NCBI GenBank assembly: GCA_020636535.1
Contig: JACJXT010000011.1
Location: forward strand, 1,178,001-1,242,000
DNA: 64,000 nt
DNA from: Chitinophagales bacterium
Lineage (GTDB): Bacteria; Bacteroidota; Bacteroidia; Chitinophagales; JADIYW01
Reading direction: 5' to 3'
The notes under the pieces were generated by a model. The model ran no database searches, was not told the DNA's origin, and worked only from the letters and a program-made list of their open reading frames with translations. The translations under genes were made by a program, and so were the position numbers. Positions within the stretch are counted from its first letter, which is position 1; every line of letters starts with the position of its first letter. Shown here piece by piece: positions 18,915-26,795 of the stretch.

Positions 18915-19403
18915 ATGAAGTTACTACAATGGTACTTGCAGGAGTCTACAACACTGTATGTAGATAACTACAGACTACCATGTAGCAACTGCAATACCAT
19001 ATGTAGATAACTACAGACCAACATGTAGCAACTGCAATACCATATGTAGATAACTACAGACCAACATGTAGCAACTACAACACTGTATGTAGATAACTAC
19101 AGACCAACATGTAGCAACTACAATACCATATGTAGATGACTACAGACTACCATGTAGCAACTACAACACTATATGTAGATAACTACAGACCACCATGTAG
19201 CAGCTACAACACTATATGTAGATGACTACAGACTACCATGTAGCAGCTACAACACTATATGTAGATGACTACAGACTACCATGTAGCAGCTACAATACCA
19301 TATGTAGATAACTACAGACTACCATGTAGCAGCTACAATACCATATGTAGATAACTACAGACCACCATGCAGCCACTACAATACTAAATGTAGCTAACTA
19401 CAG
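18915..19403. repeat. 43-bp minisatellite of small hairpins, ten full units plus degenerate ends
   Basis: Units begin with ATGTAG at 18958, 19001, 19044, 19087, 19130, 19173, 19216, 19259, 19302 and 19345, with a 16-bp partial at 19388 and a diverged unit at 18915. The period is exactly 43 bp with no indels. Each unit holds two mini-hairpins: TGTAG-ATAA-CTACA and TGTAG-CAA-CTACA. Most differences between units fall in the loops (ATAA/ATGA, CAA/CAG) or in the linkers. Stops occur in every frame and 43 is not a multiple of three, so it is noncoding. Confidence 0.95.
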
Positions 19404-19414
19404 ATTATATTTTA

Positions 19415-19450
19415 TTGCGTATTTTAAGTATTTTAATGAAAAATACGCAA
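19415..19450. promoter_or_regulatory. Inverted repeat TTGCGTATTTT...AAAATACGCAA
   Basis: 11-bp perfect arms (19415-19425 and 19440-19450) separated by 14 bp, between the minisatellite and the AAA-ATPase gene. The same core (TTGCGTAT/ATACGCAA) recurs at 19550-19578. It is a candidate operator or module boundary; function not shown. Confidence 0.4.
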
Positions 19451-19549
19451 ATTATAAATTGCAAGGATATTCAGAATACGCAAAAACATATCTTTTATAT
19501 AGTATTGAGAATAAAAACATTATAAACAAAAAATATTTTTAGCAAAAAA

Positions 19550-19578
19550 ATATACGCAAGTTATTTTATTGCGTATAT
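19550..19578. promoter_or_regulatory. Inverted repeat ATATACGCAA-N9-TTGCGTATAT upstream of the AAA-ATPase gene
   Basis: 10-bp perfect arms 94 bp before the ATG at 19672. It shares its core with the inverted repeat at 19415, and a single TACGCAA also occurs near 19476. The clustering just upstream of a putative defence operon suggests a repressor operator, but no regulator gene is visible nearby. Confidence 0.4.
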
Positions 19579-19671
19579 TTGAGTGATGTGCGAGATTATA
19601 AAACATGCTACTGTCAAAAACAAAGAAAGAAAATTGTATCTTTGGAAATTGAATTGTAACATTGAAATAAA

Positions 19672-21039
19672 ATGAATCTAAATAATATTAAGAGTTTTAC
19701 TGTTCTTGGTCTTTTTGGGACAAATGATGTAACAATACCATTTAAAGACGGTATCAAAATTTTAATTGGGGAAAATGGTCTTGGTAAAACTCAAGTATTA
19801 AATCTTTTTTATTACACACTTGAAAGAAATTTCTTTAGACTTGGAGAGTTTAATTTTGATAAAATACTCGTTGAATTAGAAAAGGAAACTATACAGATTT
19901 CAAAGAGTCAAATTGATGAATTGGTGAAGGAAGCATTTAGTGACCCATCCATTCAAGATTTTATTGAGGAATTTGGTTATTCGCATTTTGAATTTCTTAA
20001 AAATAAATATATTCAACTTAAGGGAAATCGATTTCAGTTTGAAAGAGAATTAGACACTAACTACAGTTATAGTAAGTATCGAAAGTATCCATTGCATAGA
20101 ATTTTTAGGATATTTGATAAATTAGAATCAAACAATTCTAATATATTTAATCATCAAATAAAAAACTGTGAAAGCATAATTAATGATGCAATCAGAGGTT
20201 ATGACATTATGTATTTCCCTACTTATAGAAGGGTTGAAGAAGATTTACATAGCTTAGGCTACGATGAAGATAATATTAACTTCGATGAAGACAAAACGTT
20301 AATCCAGTTTGGAATGGATGATGTTCAAAGACGATTTAATTTTATACAAAACACAATTGATAAGCAACTAAAGGAGGGATTAGCTCAGTTTACAAAAGAC
20401 ATTTTAAATGTTGTAATTGAAGATGAGCAACCTCGAAATAATCTATTTGACAAAATCAATGAAGAAGATATTGACATTATCCTTTCAAGGGTTGGAAATT
20501 TACTACCTCAAACTCAAAAAGACTCTGTGAAAAATATCATCATCAAAAAAGAGTATAAAAACCAATTACACGGCTATTTATTACAAAAATTGATTGACAT
20601 ATATGAAAAGCAAAAAGAATTAGATAACTCTGTAAAAGTATTTAGGGATGTTTGTAACAAGTATCTTATCAATAAAGAAGTCTTTTACGATGAAAGTGCT
20701 ATTAAAATTTTTATAAAATCACATTTTACAGGAGATGAAATAAAACTTAGTAAACTATCCTCTGGTGAAAAGCAAATTGTTTCAATATTTTCCAAAGTAT
20801 ATCTCTCAGAAAAAGATAAGAGGTTTATAGTTTTATTTGATGAGCCCGAATTATCATTGAGTATGATTTGGCAAAAACAATTATTGCCTGATATTTTAGA
20901 TTCTAAGAAATGTGACTTTTTGCTTGCTGTCACACATTCCCCTTTCATTTTCGATAATGAATTAGACCAATATGCTGTTGGATTAAGTGAATATGTTAGC
21001 GGCTCTGCTGAAACTTTTAAACACGGCGAATTAAACTAA
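19672..21039 (+). CDS. AAA/ABC-type ATPase, AriA-like subunit of a PARIS-type defence pair
   Basis: 455 residues. Walker A GENGLGKT (33-40), ABC signature LSSGEKQ (362-368), Walker B FIVLFDEPE (385-393) and an H-switch VTHSPFIF (420-427) define an SMC/OLD-like AAA_15 ATPase with a long helical insertion between the P-loop and signature. The next gene, 12 bp downstream, encodes a DUF4435 protein. AAA_15 ATPase plus DUF4435 is the published architecture of PARIS, where the ATPase senses anti-restriction phage proteins and holds the effector. The call is by architecture and motifs; other OLD-like two-gene systems are the main alternative. Confidence 0.78.
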   Translation: MNLNNIKSFTVLGLFGTNDVTIPFKDGIKILIGENGLGKTQVLNLFYYTLERNFFRLGEFNFDKILVELEKETIQISKSQIDELVKEAFSDPSIQDFIEEFGYSHFEFLKNKYIQLKGNRFQFERELDTNYSYSKYRKYPLHRIFRIFDKLESNNSNIFNHQIKNCESIINDAIRGYDIMYFPTYRRVEEDLHSLGYDEDNINFDEDKTLIQFGMDDVQRRFNFIQNTIDKQLKEGLAQFTKDILNVVIEDEQPRNNLFDKINEEDIDIILSRVGNLLPQTQKDSVKNIIIKKEYKNQLHGYLLQKLIDIYEKQKELDNSVKVFRDVCNKYLINKEVFYDESAIKIFIKSHFTGDEIKLSKLSSGEKQIVSIFSKVYLSEKDKRFIVLFDEPELSLSMIWQKQLLPDILDSKKCDFLLAVTHSPFIFDNELDQYAVGLSEYVSGSAETFKHGELN

Positions 21040-21051
21040 GGTATTAAAGTA

Positions 21052-21975
21052 ATGAGTTCATATATTCAACAATTAAGGCAGAGTAAGGATAAAGCTACAG
21101 TTGCATTCCAAGAATTTGCTCTTTCAACAAAAGCGTACAGTAACCATTTGTTTTGTTTCTTTGAAGGGAAAGATAATCCTTACTATGTTCCACGTATAAA
21201 AAGCTTTACAGAGACAATATTCCCTATTAATTGTGGTGGAAGAGATAAAGTCTTAAGAGTGTTTGAACTCATATCAAAGCAAGATGTGTACAACAAATAC
21301 TCTAAAGCCTTCTTTATTGACAGAGATTTTAACAATCCTCTGCAAAACAATAGAGATATAATTTTTGAAACTCCTTGCTACTCTATAGAAAATTTGTATG
21401 TAAACATAAATGTATTCGAACAGATACTTATTCATGACTTTCAATTTTCAAGAAACGATACAAATTTTGAAGTATGCATTTCTTTGTTTAATGAAAGATT
21501 TAAAGAATTCAATTCTTCTGTAAGTCTTTTTAATTCATGGTATGCTTGTTTGATAGAAATTCGAAATCAATCAGGAAAACAAACTGGTGTTCAGCTAGAT
21601 GAAAAATTACCTAAGGGATTAGTCAACATTTCATTACAGAATGTAGCTTCAAACTATGATTTCGCAAGCATTAAACAAATTTTTCCAGAATCTACAGATA
21701 TTGACGAAGAAACTTTAAATAATAAAGTCAGAGAATTTAAAAACTGTGATTCAGAATTAATTTTCAGAGGGAAATATCAATTAGAATTTTTGATAGCACT
21801 GTTGCAGTTAATTATAAATGATTCAAAGTTCGAACAACATTATATAAAAAGTAAAATTAACTACTCATTTGATAGTGTACTTAATCACAAACGTGCATTA
21901 ACTCTGTTTACAAACTACGCTTCAACACCCGAAAGTTTAAATAAATTTCTTCATGACATAACAACAAAAAACTAA
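21052..21975 (+). CDS. DUF4435 (TOPRIM-like) effector, AriB-like
   Basis: 307 residues. Ordered motifs are FFEGKDNPYY (36-45, acidic Glu of a TOPRIM-like site), CGGRDKV (61-67), FFIDRDF (87-93, DxD-type pair) and YSIEN (110-114), all typical of DUF4435. In PARIS the DUF4435 protein is released from the ATPase and acts as a toxic nuclease (tRNA cleavage is reported for the E. coli system). Acidic residues needed for metal binding are all present, so the effector looks intact. It is cotranscribed with the ATPase gene. A 285-bp repeat begins 10 bp after its stop. Confidence 0.8.
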   Translation: MSSYIQQLRQSKDKATVAFQEFALSTKAYSNHLFCFFEGKDNPYYVPRIKSFTETIFPINCGGRDKVLRVFELISKQDVYNKYSKAFFIDRDFNNPLQNNRDIIFETPCYSIENLYVNINVFEQILIHDFQFSRNDTNFEVCISLFNERFKEFNSSVSLFNSWYACLIEIRNQSGKQTGVQLDEKLPKGLVNISLQNVASNYDFASIKQIFPESTDIDEETLNNKVREFKNCDSELIFRGKYQLEFLIALLQLIINDSKFEQHYIKSKINYSFDSVLNHKRALTLFTNYASTPESLNKFLHDITTKN

Positions 21976-21985
21976 AAAATAATCT

Positions 21986-22270
21986 CGCCCAACAAGGGTG
22001 ACCGTTGCACAACTGGGTAAAAAATGCTAAAAACTATAAGTATACACTATTATATATACTTATTTATATAAATTATATTTTGGTTTTGGTATTTTTATGT
22101 GGTACTTTTAGTAGCTTACTGGTACACAAATGTTAAAAATTAAGCTTTTTATAGCATTTTTTAGCCCTTTTTTGGCTATTTCTATTGCTTTTATGGCTGT
22201 TTTTCTGGTTTGGCTTTTAAGAATAAATAAATTAAAAACAAAATAAACGATTTGGCTCTGAGCAAACTTG
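21986..22270. repeat. ~285-bp direct repeat, copy A, flanking the GNAT cassette
   Basis: Begins CGCCCAACAAGGGTGACC right after the DUF4435 stop and ends CTCTGAGCAAACTTG. It matches 23099-23373 almost throughout, with a few substitutions and small indels. It contains ATAAGTATACACTATTATAT-type near-palindromic AT-rich sequence and no ORF. A 124-bp internal part (about 22091-22214) also appears inverted at 31702-31825 next to a decayed IS200 transposase. The remaining 123 bp to the GNAT start are unique and show nothing recognisable. Confidence 0.85.
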
Positions 22271-22393
22271 ATACTTTATCTGTATCTTGTGTACCCTACT
22301 TGCCATATACTAATTGTTGACGGTCATGCCATCAGAACGCTCGAAACCAAAATTCAACTTGTGGGACAGACAAAAATTTTGTAAATTCATAGT

Positions 22394-22921
22394 GTGAAAA
22401 AACAAACTGAAATACAATTAGATTTTATTGTGGATAAGTTGACAAACTCTATCCAAAACACTATTTCGGGTGACAGTTTTTCAACCGAAATTTCAAGATT
22501 TACTATAAATGACTCTAAACAAACGACCAAAAAGAATGGTTGGAATTTTAATTGGAAATCTGAACTGAATAACGATATAAATGAAGTTTATAAATTGACA
22601 ATTGTAGGAAATCCTGACATCATCCAAGGCGTTATGTGTATTCGCAAAGAAACCGATCATATTTTTATGAATTTGCTCGAAAATGCACCTTTTAATTTAG
22701 GACGAAATAAACTTTACGAGGGAGTAGCAGGAAATCTTGTAGCATATGCTTGTAAACTTTCATTCCAGTTTGGATTTGACGGGTTTGTTGGTTTTACGGC
22801 AAAAACAAAACTTATTCAACATTATGTTGATACATTGGGAGCATATCATTTTGGCGGACACAGAATGATAATTGAAACTCACGCTGCAAAATATTTAGTC
22901 GAAAAATATTTTAAAACTTAG
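22394..22921 (+). CDS. GNAT-fold protein, first gene of a two-gene cassette
   Basis: 175 residues from a GTG start; no in-frame ATG lies near the start. The central strands (VYKLTIVGNPDIIQGVMCI, DHIFMNLLENAPF), the acetyl-CoA loop region NKLYEGVAGNLVAYACKLS (105-123) and the C-terminal LGAYHFGGHRMIIE fit a GNAT fold. It is followed after 5 bp by a 52-residue basic protein. I recall this pair as common in Bacteroidota accessory DNA, but this was not searched. A toxin-antitoxin role is possible for such GNAT/small-protein pairs and is only an inference. Confidence 0.65.
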   Translation: MKKQTEIQLDFIVDKLTNSIQNTISGDSFSTEISRFTINDSKQTTKKNGWNFNWKSELNNDINEVYKLTIVGNPDIIQGVMCIRKETDHIFMNLLENAPFNLGRNKLYEGVAGNLVAYACKLSFQFGFDGFVGFTAKTKLIQHYVDTLGAYHFGGHRMIIETHAAKYLVEKYFKT

Positions 22922-22926
22922 AAATT

Positions 22927-23085
22927 ATGGGGCATATAAAAGAACCAAAGGGCGTTGACTTTATTATCCAAAGCAAACCTTTAACAGACAAAGAAAGAGC
23001 AGAAATTAGCAAATATATTGCCGAGTATAAAGAGCGGAATAAAAAGAAATCGGCAACAAAAACGAGAACTAAACAACCTGCTTAA
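22927..23085 (+). CDS. 52-residue basic protein paired with the GNAT gene
   Basis: ATG at 22927, TAA at 23083. The sequence opens MGHIKEPKGVDFIIQSKPLT, then has a charged helix (DKERAEISKYIAEYKERNKK) and a Lys/Thr/Arg-rich tail ending in KQPA. It starts 5 bp after the GNAT stop, so the two are translationally linked. The N-terminal 'KEPKGVDFII' block has a conserved look and the tail could bind nucleic acid or the partner. It could be an antitoxin or accessory factor; function unknown. Confidence 0.7.
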   Translation: MGHIKEPKGVDFIIQSKPLTDKERAEISKYIAEYKERNKKKSATKTRTKQPA

Positions 23086-23098
23086 CGAAAGGCACTAA

Positions 23099-23373
23099 CC
23101 GCTAACATTGGTGACCGTTGCACAACTGGGTAAAAAATGCTAAAAACTATAAGTATACACTATTATATATACTTATTTATATAAATTATATTTTGGCTTT
23201 GGTATTTATGTGTGGTAATTTTAGTAGCTTACTGCTACACAAATGTTAAAGATTAAGCTTTTTATGGTGTTTTTTAGTGTATTTCCATTGCTTTTATGGC
23301 TGTTTTTCTAGTTTGGCTTTTAAAAATAAATAAATTAAAAACAAAATAAACGATTTGGCTCTGAGCAAACTTG
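23099..23373. repeat. ~275-bp direct repeat, copy B, flanking the GNAT cassette
   Basis: Begins CGCTAACATTGGTGACC 13 bp after the small-protein stop and ends CTCTGAGCAAACTTG. It is a near-copy of 21986-22270, so gene pair plus one repeat forms a 1.1-kb unit. The further stretch to 23607 is unique; a GGAGG ribosome-binding site is visible about 20 bp before the next ATG. Confidence 0.85.
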
Positions 23374-24138
23374 GAAGATTATTGCTTTCTACTGCCTTAC
23401 ATGTCATACCCAAAGAGTTATCCATAATATTAACCAATCCTACCAAACAATTACAACTGTTGCTATACAACCACTAAATAGAGAAATCATTAAAACAGTT
23501 ACATTACGGTTTTCAATACAAAAAGTCAATAAACATTATTATTACTTGTAGGAAAAACCTATTCACAGAATATTGTGTATATTGGAGGTAGCTTGTAATC
23601 TGAAAAAATGAAAATTAAGGAATTAGAAATATATTGCTTTAACTTATCAAAACAGATTGATTTTTACGCACAAAAACTAGGATTGGAATTGATAGAACAA
23701 TCTAATTTACATGTAACATTTCAAGTTGGAAATTCAAGACTTAAATTTGTACAAAATGAAAAATTTCAGCCATATCATTTTGCCATAAATATTCCGTGCA
23801 ATCAAGAAAATGAAGCTTTAAAATGGTTACAAGAGCGAGTAGAAATACTAAAAGATGGAAATAATGAAATTCAAGATTTCGACTTTTGGAATGCTAAAGC
23901 AATTTATTTTTACGATATCGACAAAAATATCGTAGAACTAATTGCTCGGAAAAATCTCCTTAATCAAAGCACCAAAATGTTTACTACAAATGCTTTATTG
24001 GAAATATCAGAAATTGGAGTTCCTGTAAATAACATAGAAAGTACTTATAACAATTTAAAAGAAATTGTTGGATTGAAAATATTTGATGGTGGATTTGAGA
24101 GGTTTTGTGCAATTGGCGATGAAAATGGTTTATTTATT

Positions 24139-24718
24139 GGTCTCAAAAATAGTTAAAACTATGCACTTTAGTGCATTTCGCTTTAGCTTCTAAAAATGTT
24201 TACTTTTGTAGTATGGAATACCAAAGAGTCAATGGTCATAGCGTATCACGGCTTACAGTACATATTGTATGGGCTACAAAATATAGATATGCAGTATTGG
24301 AAGGAGATATAAAAGTAAGGTGTAGAAGTCTTTTGATACAAATATGTGAAGCAGAAGATATTTTAATATTGAAAGGAGTGGTATCCAAAGATCATATTCA
24401 TATGCATATAGAATATCGTCCATCACAATCAATAAGTAGCATGGTAAAATTATTGAAAGGACGCAGTTCACGAAAATTACAGATAGAGTTTCCAGAGTTA
24501 AAGAAGAGATATTGGGGGCGTCATTTTTGGGCAATAGGTTATGGTTGCTGGAGTACAGGTAATATAACAGATGAAATGGTAAATGAATACTTAGAACATC
24601 ATAGGAATCCAAATACGAACTCAAATGATAATTTTATAATTGAATAGAGAAGTACTGTCCGAAATAGGACTTTCAGTCCGTAACAAAACTATGGACTTTT
24701 AGTCCATAGTGGTTTATT
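24139..24718 (+). mobile_element. IS200/IS605-family element, copy 1 (tnpA only)
   Basis: Sequence identical apart from about ten substitutions is shared between 24131-24720 and 37901-38490. Subterminal hairpins typical of the family are ATGCAC-TTTA-GTGCAT (24161-24176, left end), GGAC-TTTCA-GTCC (24667-24679) and ACTATGGACT-TTT-AGTCCATAGT (24688-24710, right end). Both junctions carry TTTATT, so the ends cannot be placed more exactly than within that hexamer. No TnpB/ORFB accessory gene is present. It interrupts a VOC gene. Confidence 0.88.
24213..24647 (+). CDS. tnpA: IS200/IS605 TnpA Y1 transposase (copy 1)
   Basis: 144 residues from the ATG at 24213 (MEYQRVNGHS). The ATG at 24171 lies inside the left-end hairpin and is not a likely start. 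The HUH motif is H61-I-H63 in DHIHMH, and the nucleophile candidate is Y110 in the WAIGYGCWSTGN motif. It would excise and insert single-stranded circles at a short target. The ORF is intact, so this copy is probably active. It differs from copy 2 by only a few residues. Confidence 0.9.
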   Translation: MEYQRVNGHSVSRLTVHIVWATKYRYAVLEGDIKVRCRSLLIQICEAEDILILKGVVSKDHIHMHIEYRPSQSISSMVKLLKGRSSRKLQIEFPELKKRYWGRHFWAIGYGCWSTGNITDEMVNEYLEHHRNPNTNSNDNFIIE

Positions 24719-24939
24719 TGTATTAATAAACAGGTTAAAGATTGGTTTCCAACTAACGATAAAGCATATTCTTCAGAATTTACAATAGATTTTTCCGAAA
24801 AAGAGAAAAATTATAAAATCGAATTTAAAAATGGGAAATTAAATGACTGTACCAATTACTATGCATGATATAGCAATCAAAGAAGTACTAGTAAGGAGAG
24901 TGTACTATTTAATTAAATTAAAAAAATAATCATGCTAAA

Positions 24940-25599
24940 ATGAATATTCCAAGAGTTAAAATTTGTTGTATCAGTAGTATAGAAGAAGCTAAAATGGCTA
25001 TAGCTTGTGGTGCTGCTGCATTGGGTTTAGTTGGACATATGCCAAGTGGTCCAGGAGTAATAAAAGACGAGTTAATTGCCGAGATTGTTAAAATAGTTCC
25101 GCCACCTATTGCAACATTTTTATTAACAAGTGAAACAAATTCAAGAAACATTATCAATCATTATAAAAAAACAAATACTACTACCATTCAAATTGTAGAT
25201 GAATTAGAAGAACGAGCATACGATTTGCTACGAAAAGAATTGCCTAATGTAAAACTGGTGCAAGTAATTCATGTTATTGATGAACATTCAGTAAAGGAAG
25301 CAATTGAAATATCTAAGTTTGTAGATGCCATATTATTAGATAGTGGCAATCCGAATTTATCGGTTAAAGAATTAGGAGGTACAGGCAGAACACACGACTG
25401 GGAACTCAGTACGCAAATTAGAAATTCAATTGCTATTCCAATTTTTCTTGCAGGCGGACTAAATAAAGACAATGTAAAAGAAGCCATTACAAAAGTACAA
25501 CCATTTGGATTAGATTTGTGTAGTAGTGTACGCACCAATGGCAAACTCGACAATCAAAAGTTAACAGCATTCTTTAATGCAATCGAAGCAATAAAATAA
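24940..25599 (+). CDS. Phosphoribosylanthranilate isomerase (TrpF)-like protein
   Basis: 219 residues with a TIM-barrel TrpF pattern: VKICCIS (6-12; usual VKICGI with catalytic Cys9), DAILLDSG (129-136; general acid Asp134), GGTGRTHDW (146-154) and IFLAGGLNKDNV (168-179). The phosphate-binding end reads GLDLCSSVRTNGKLD, whereas classical TrpF has a VDVSSGVE-like motif. It stands alone, with no trp genes around it. It may be true TrpF or a paralogue with another phosphosugar substrate. Confidence 0.75.
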   Translation: MNIPRVKICCISSIEEAKMAIACGAAALGLVGHMPSGPGVIKDELIAEIVKIVPPPIATFLLTSETNSRNIINHYKKTNTTTIQIVDELEERAYDLLRKELPNVKLVQVIHVIDEHSVKEAIEISKFVDAILLDSGNPNLSVKELGGTGRTHDWELSTQIRNSIAIPIFLAGGLNKDNVKEAITKVQPFGLDLCSSVRTNGKLDNQKLTAFFNAIEAIK

Positions 25600-25748
25600 T
25601 TACTAATACTTTTACAACTGCTTTCAAATACTTGGAAAATAGTTTAATTGTCTCACTATTTTTAGTGATTTTTTAGTACTTCTTAACTATTTAGAAACAT
25701 TTTAGCTCGTTTTTGCGTAGAAACCAATGAACTAAACTTTGTTATTTT

Positions 25749-26624
25749 ATGAAACAACTTAAAATAAACACTAGAATTACATCTAGAGATAGCGTATCTG
25801 TAGATAAATATTTGAACGAAATTTCCAAACTTTCTTTACTTAATGAAGAGCAAGAAGTTGCTTTAGCAAAAAGAGTGAGGCAAGGTGATGCAAAAGCTTT
25901 AAATGATTTAATTAAAGCCAATTTGCGTTTTGTGGTTTCTGTTGCCAAACAATATCAAAGTCAAGGTTTGTCGTTAAACGATTTAATTAATGAAGGCAAT
26001 ATTGGGTTGATAAAAGCAGCCTCCAAATTTGATGAAACCAAAGGATTTAAATTTATTTCTTATGCTGTTTGGTGGATTCGTCAGTCAATTTTACAAGCAT
26101 TAATAGAGCAACCAAGAGTAGTGCGTTTGCCAATGAACAAAGCTACTTTTTATAATAAAATTTTGGTAGCTTCTCAAGAGTTCGAGCAAAAAAACGAGCG
26201 AGAACCATCTAATATGGAATTAGCAGAAATTTTAAATGTAGATGCTACCGACTTAGCTTTCTTAAGAAGTACGCTAGCTTATCACTTGTCAATAGATTCG
26301 CCATTAGATAATAATAGTGATGAAGATAGTTCAACGACCAACTTAGATTTAATGCAAGATTATAATGTAGAAAATCCAGATGATGAATTAATGAAACAAT
26401 CAATGCGTCATGAAATAGAAAATGCCTTGCATCAGCTTACAGATAGAGAAAGAGAAATTTTAGAACTCTATTTTGGTATCAACAATAACAAATTGGCATA
26501 TAGCTTAGATGAAATTGGTAGCAAATTAAGCTTAACAAGAGAAAGAGTACGACAACTTAAAGACAAAGCACTTAGAAAAATTAAAAGACACGCTAAAAAT
26601 AACAGCTTAAATGTTTATTTGTAG
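25749..26624 (+). CDS. rpoD: Primary RNA polymerase sigma factor (short Bacteroidota RpoD/SigA)
   Basis: 291 residues. It begins almost directly with region 1.2 (DSVSVDKYLNEISKL) and lacks region 1.1 and the non-conserved insert, as Bacteroidota housekeeping sigmas do. Region 2 (NLRFVVSVAKQYQSQGLSLNDLINEGNIGLIKA, FKFISYAVWWIRQSI), region 3 and the region 4.2 helix-turn-helix (SLDEIGSKLSLTRERVRQLK) are intact. It directs most transcription. It is monocistronic; upstream genes end 149 bp earlier. Confidence 0.95.
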   Translation: MKQLKINTRITSRDSVSVDKYLNEISKLSLLNEEQEVALAKRVRQGDAKALNDLIKANLRFVVSVAKQYQSQGLSLNDLINEGNIGLIKAASKFDETKGFKFISYAVWWIRQSILQALIEQPRVVRLPMNKATFYNKILVASQEFEQKNEREPSNMELAEILNVDATDLAFLRSTLAYHLSIDSPLDNNSDEDSSTTNLDLMQDYNVENPDDELMKQSMRHEIENALHQLTDREREILELYFGINNNKLAYSLDEIGSKLSLTRERVRQLKDKALRKIKRHAKNNSLNVYL

Positions 26625-26677
26625 CAAAAGAAAACTTTTATAATCTAGTTGTGCATTTAGATACAAAAAAAAGTAAA

Positions 26678-26777
26678 AATCGTCATTCTCAACTTGATTG
26701 GGAATCTTTTTTACGATTTTTACGACAGATTCCAGATAAATTTCTCCGTTATACTACGAAATTTTCTGGAATGACGC
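26678..26777. repeat. Dispersed intergenic repeat (copy 3)
   Basis: CGTCATTCTC...GGGAATCT, then AGATTCCAG...TCTGGAATGACG: an imperfect palindrome between the convergent ends of the sigma-factor and thioesterase genes. It could serve as a bidirectional transcription stop, though it lacks a strong T-tract. Confidence 0.5.
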
Positions 26778-26795
26778 CCAATGCACAACAGGTTT

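Larger units (their letters stand above)
23608..24868 (+). pseudogene. VOC/glyoxalase-fold gene interrupted by an IS200/IS605 insertion
   Basis: The 5' part (23608-24138) encodes MKIKELEIYCFN... through GDENGLFI. After the 580-bp IS (24139-24718) the same frame resumes as CINKQVKDWFPTNDKAYSSE... and ends at the TGA at 24868. Joining the two gives an uninterrupted protein of about 226 residues with two VOC half-domains; GLFI...DWFPTN is the conserved junction in related proteins. With the IS present the first ORF ends at 24156 in IS-derived codons (GLKNS). The product would have been a cytosolic metal-dependent lyase/dioxygenase-fold protein, now truncated before its last strands. Confidence 0.88.

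Noticed and set aside
18915..19403. CRISPR array
   Set aside because: The whole 43-bp unit is repeated; there are no unique spacers, and no cas genes are near.
21986..23373. Integron attC sites
   Set aside because: The first repeat starts with a GCCCAAC-like core, but the second does not fit the consensus, no matching inverse core (GTTRRRY) was found at the far ends, and no integrase gene is visible. Cassette-like is as far as the evidence goes.
24274..24624. Minus-strand ORF inside the IS element (also at 38044-38394)
   Set aside because: Shadow of tnpA on the opposite strand; present in both IS copies only because the DNA is shared.
25712..25741. TTTG-N17-TAAACTTTG promoter for the sigma-factor gene
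   Set aside because: The second block has one extra base relative to TAnnTTTG and would leave almost no leader before the ATG; too weak to list.
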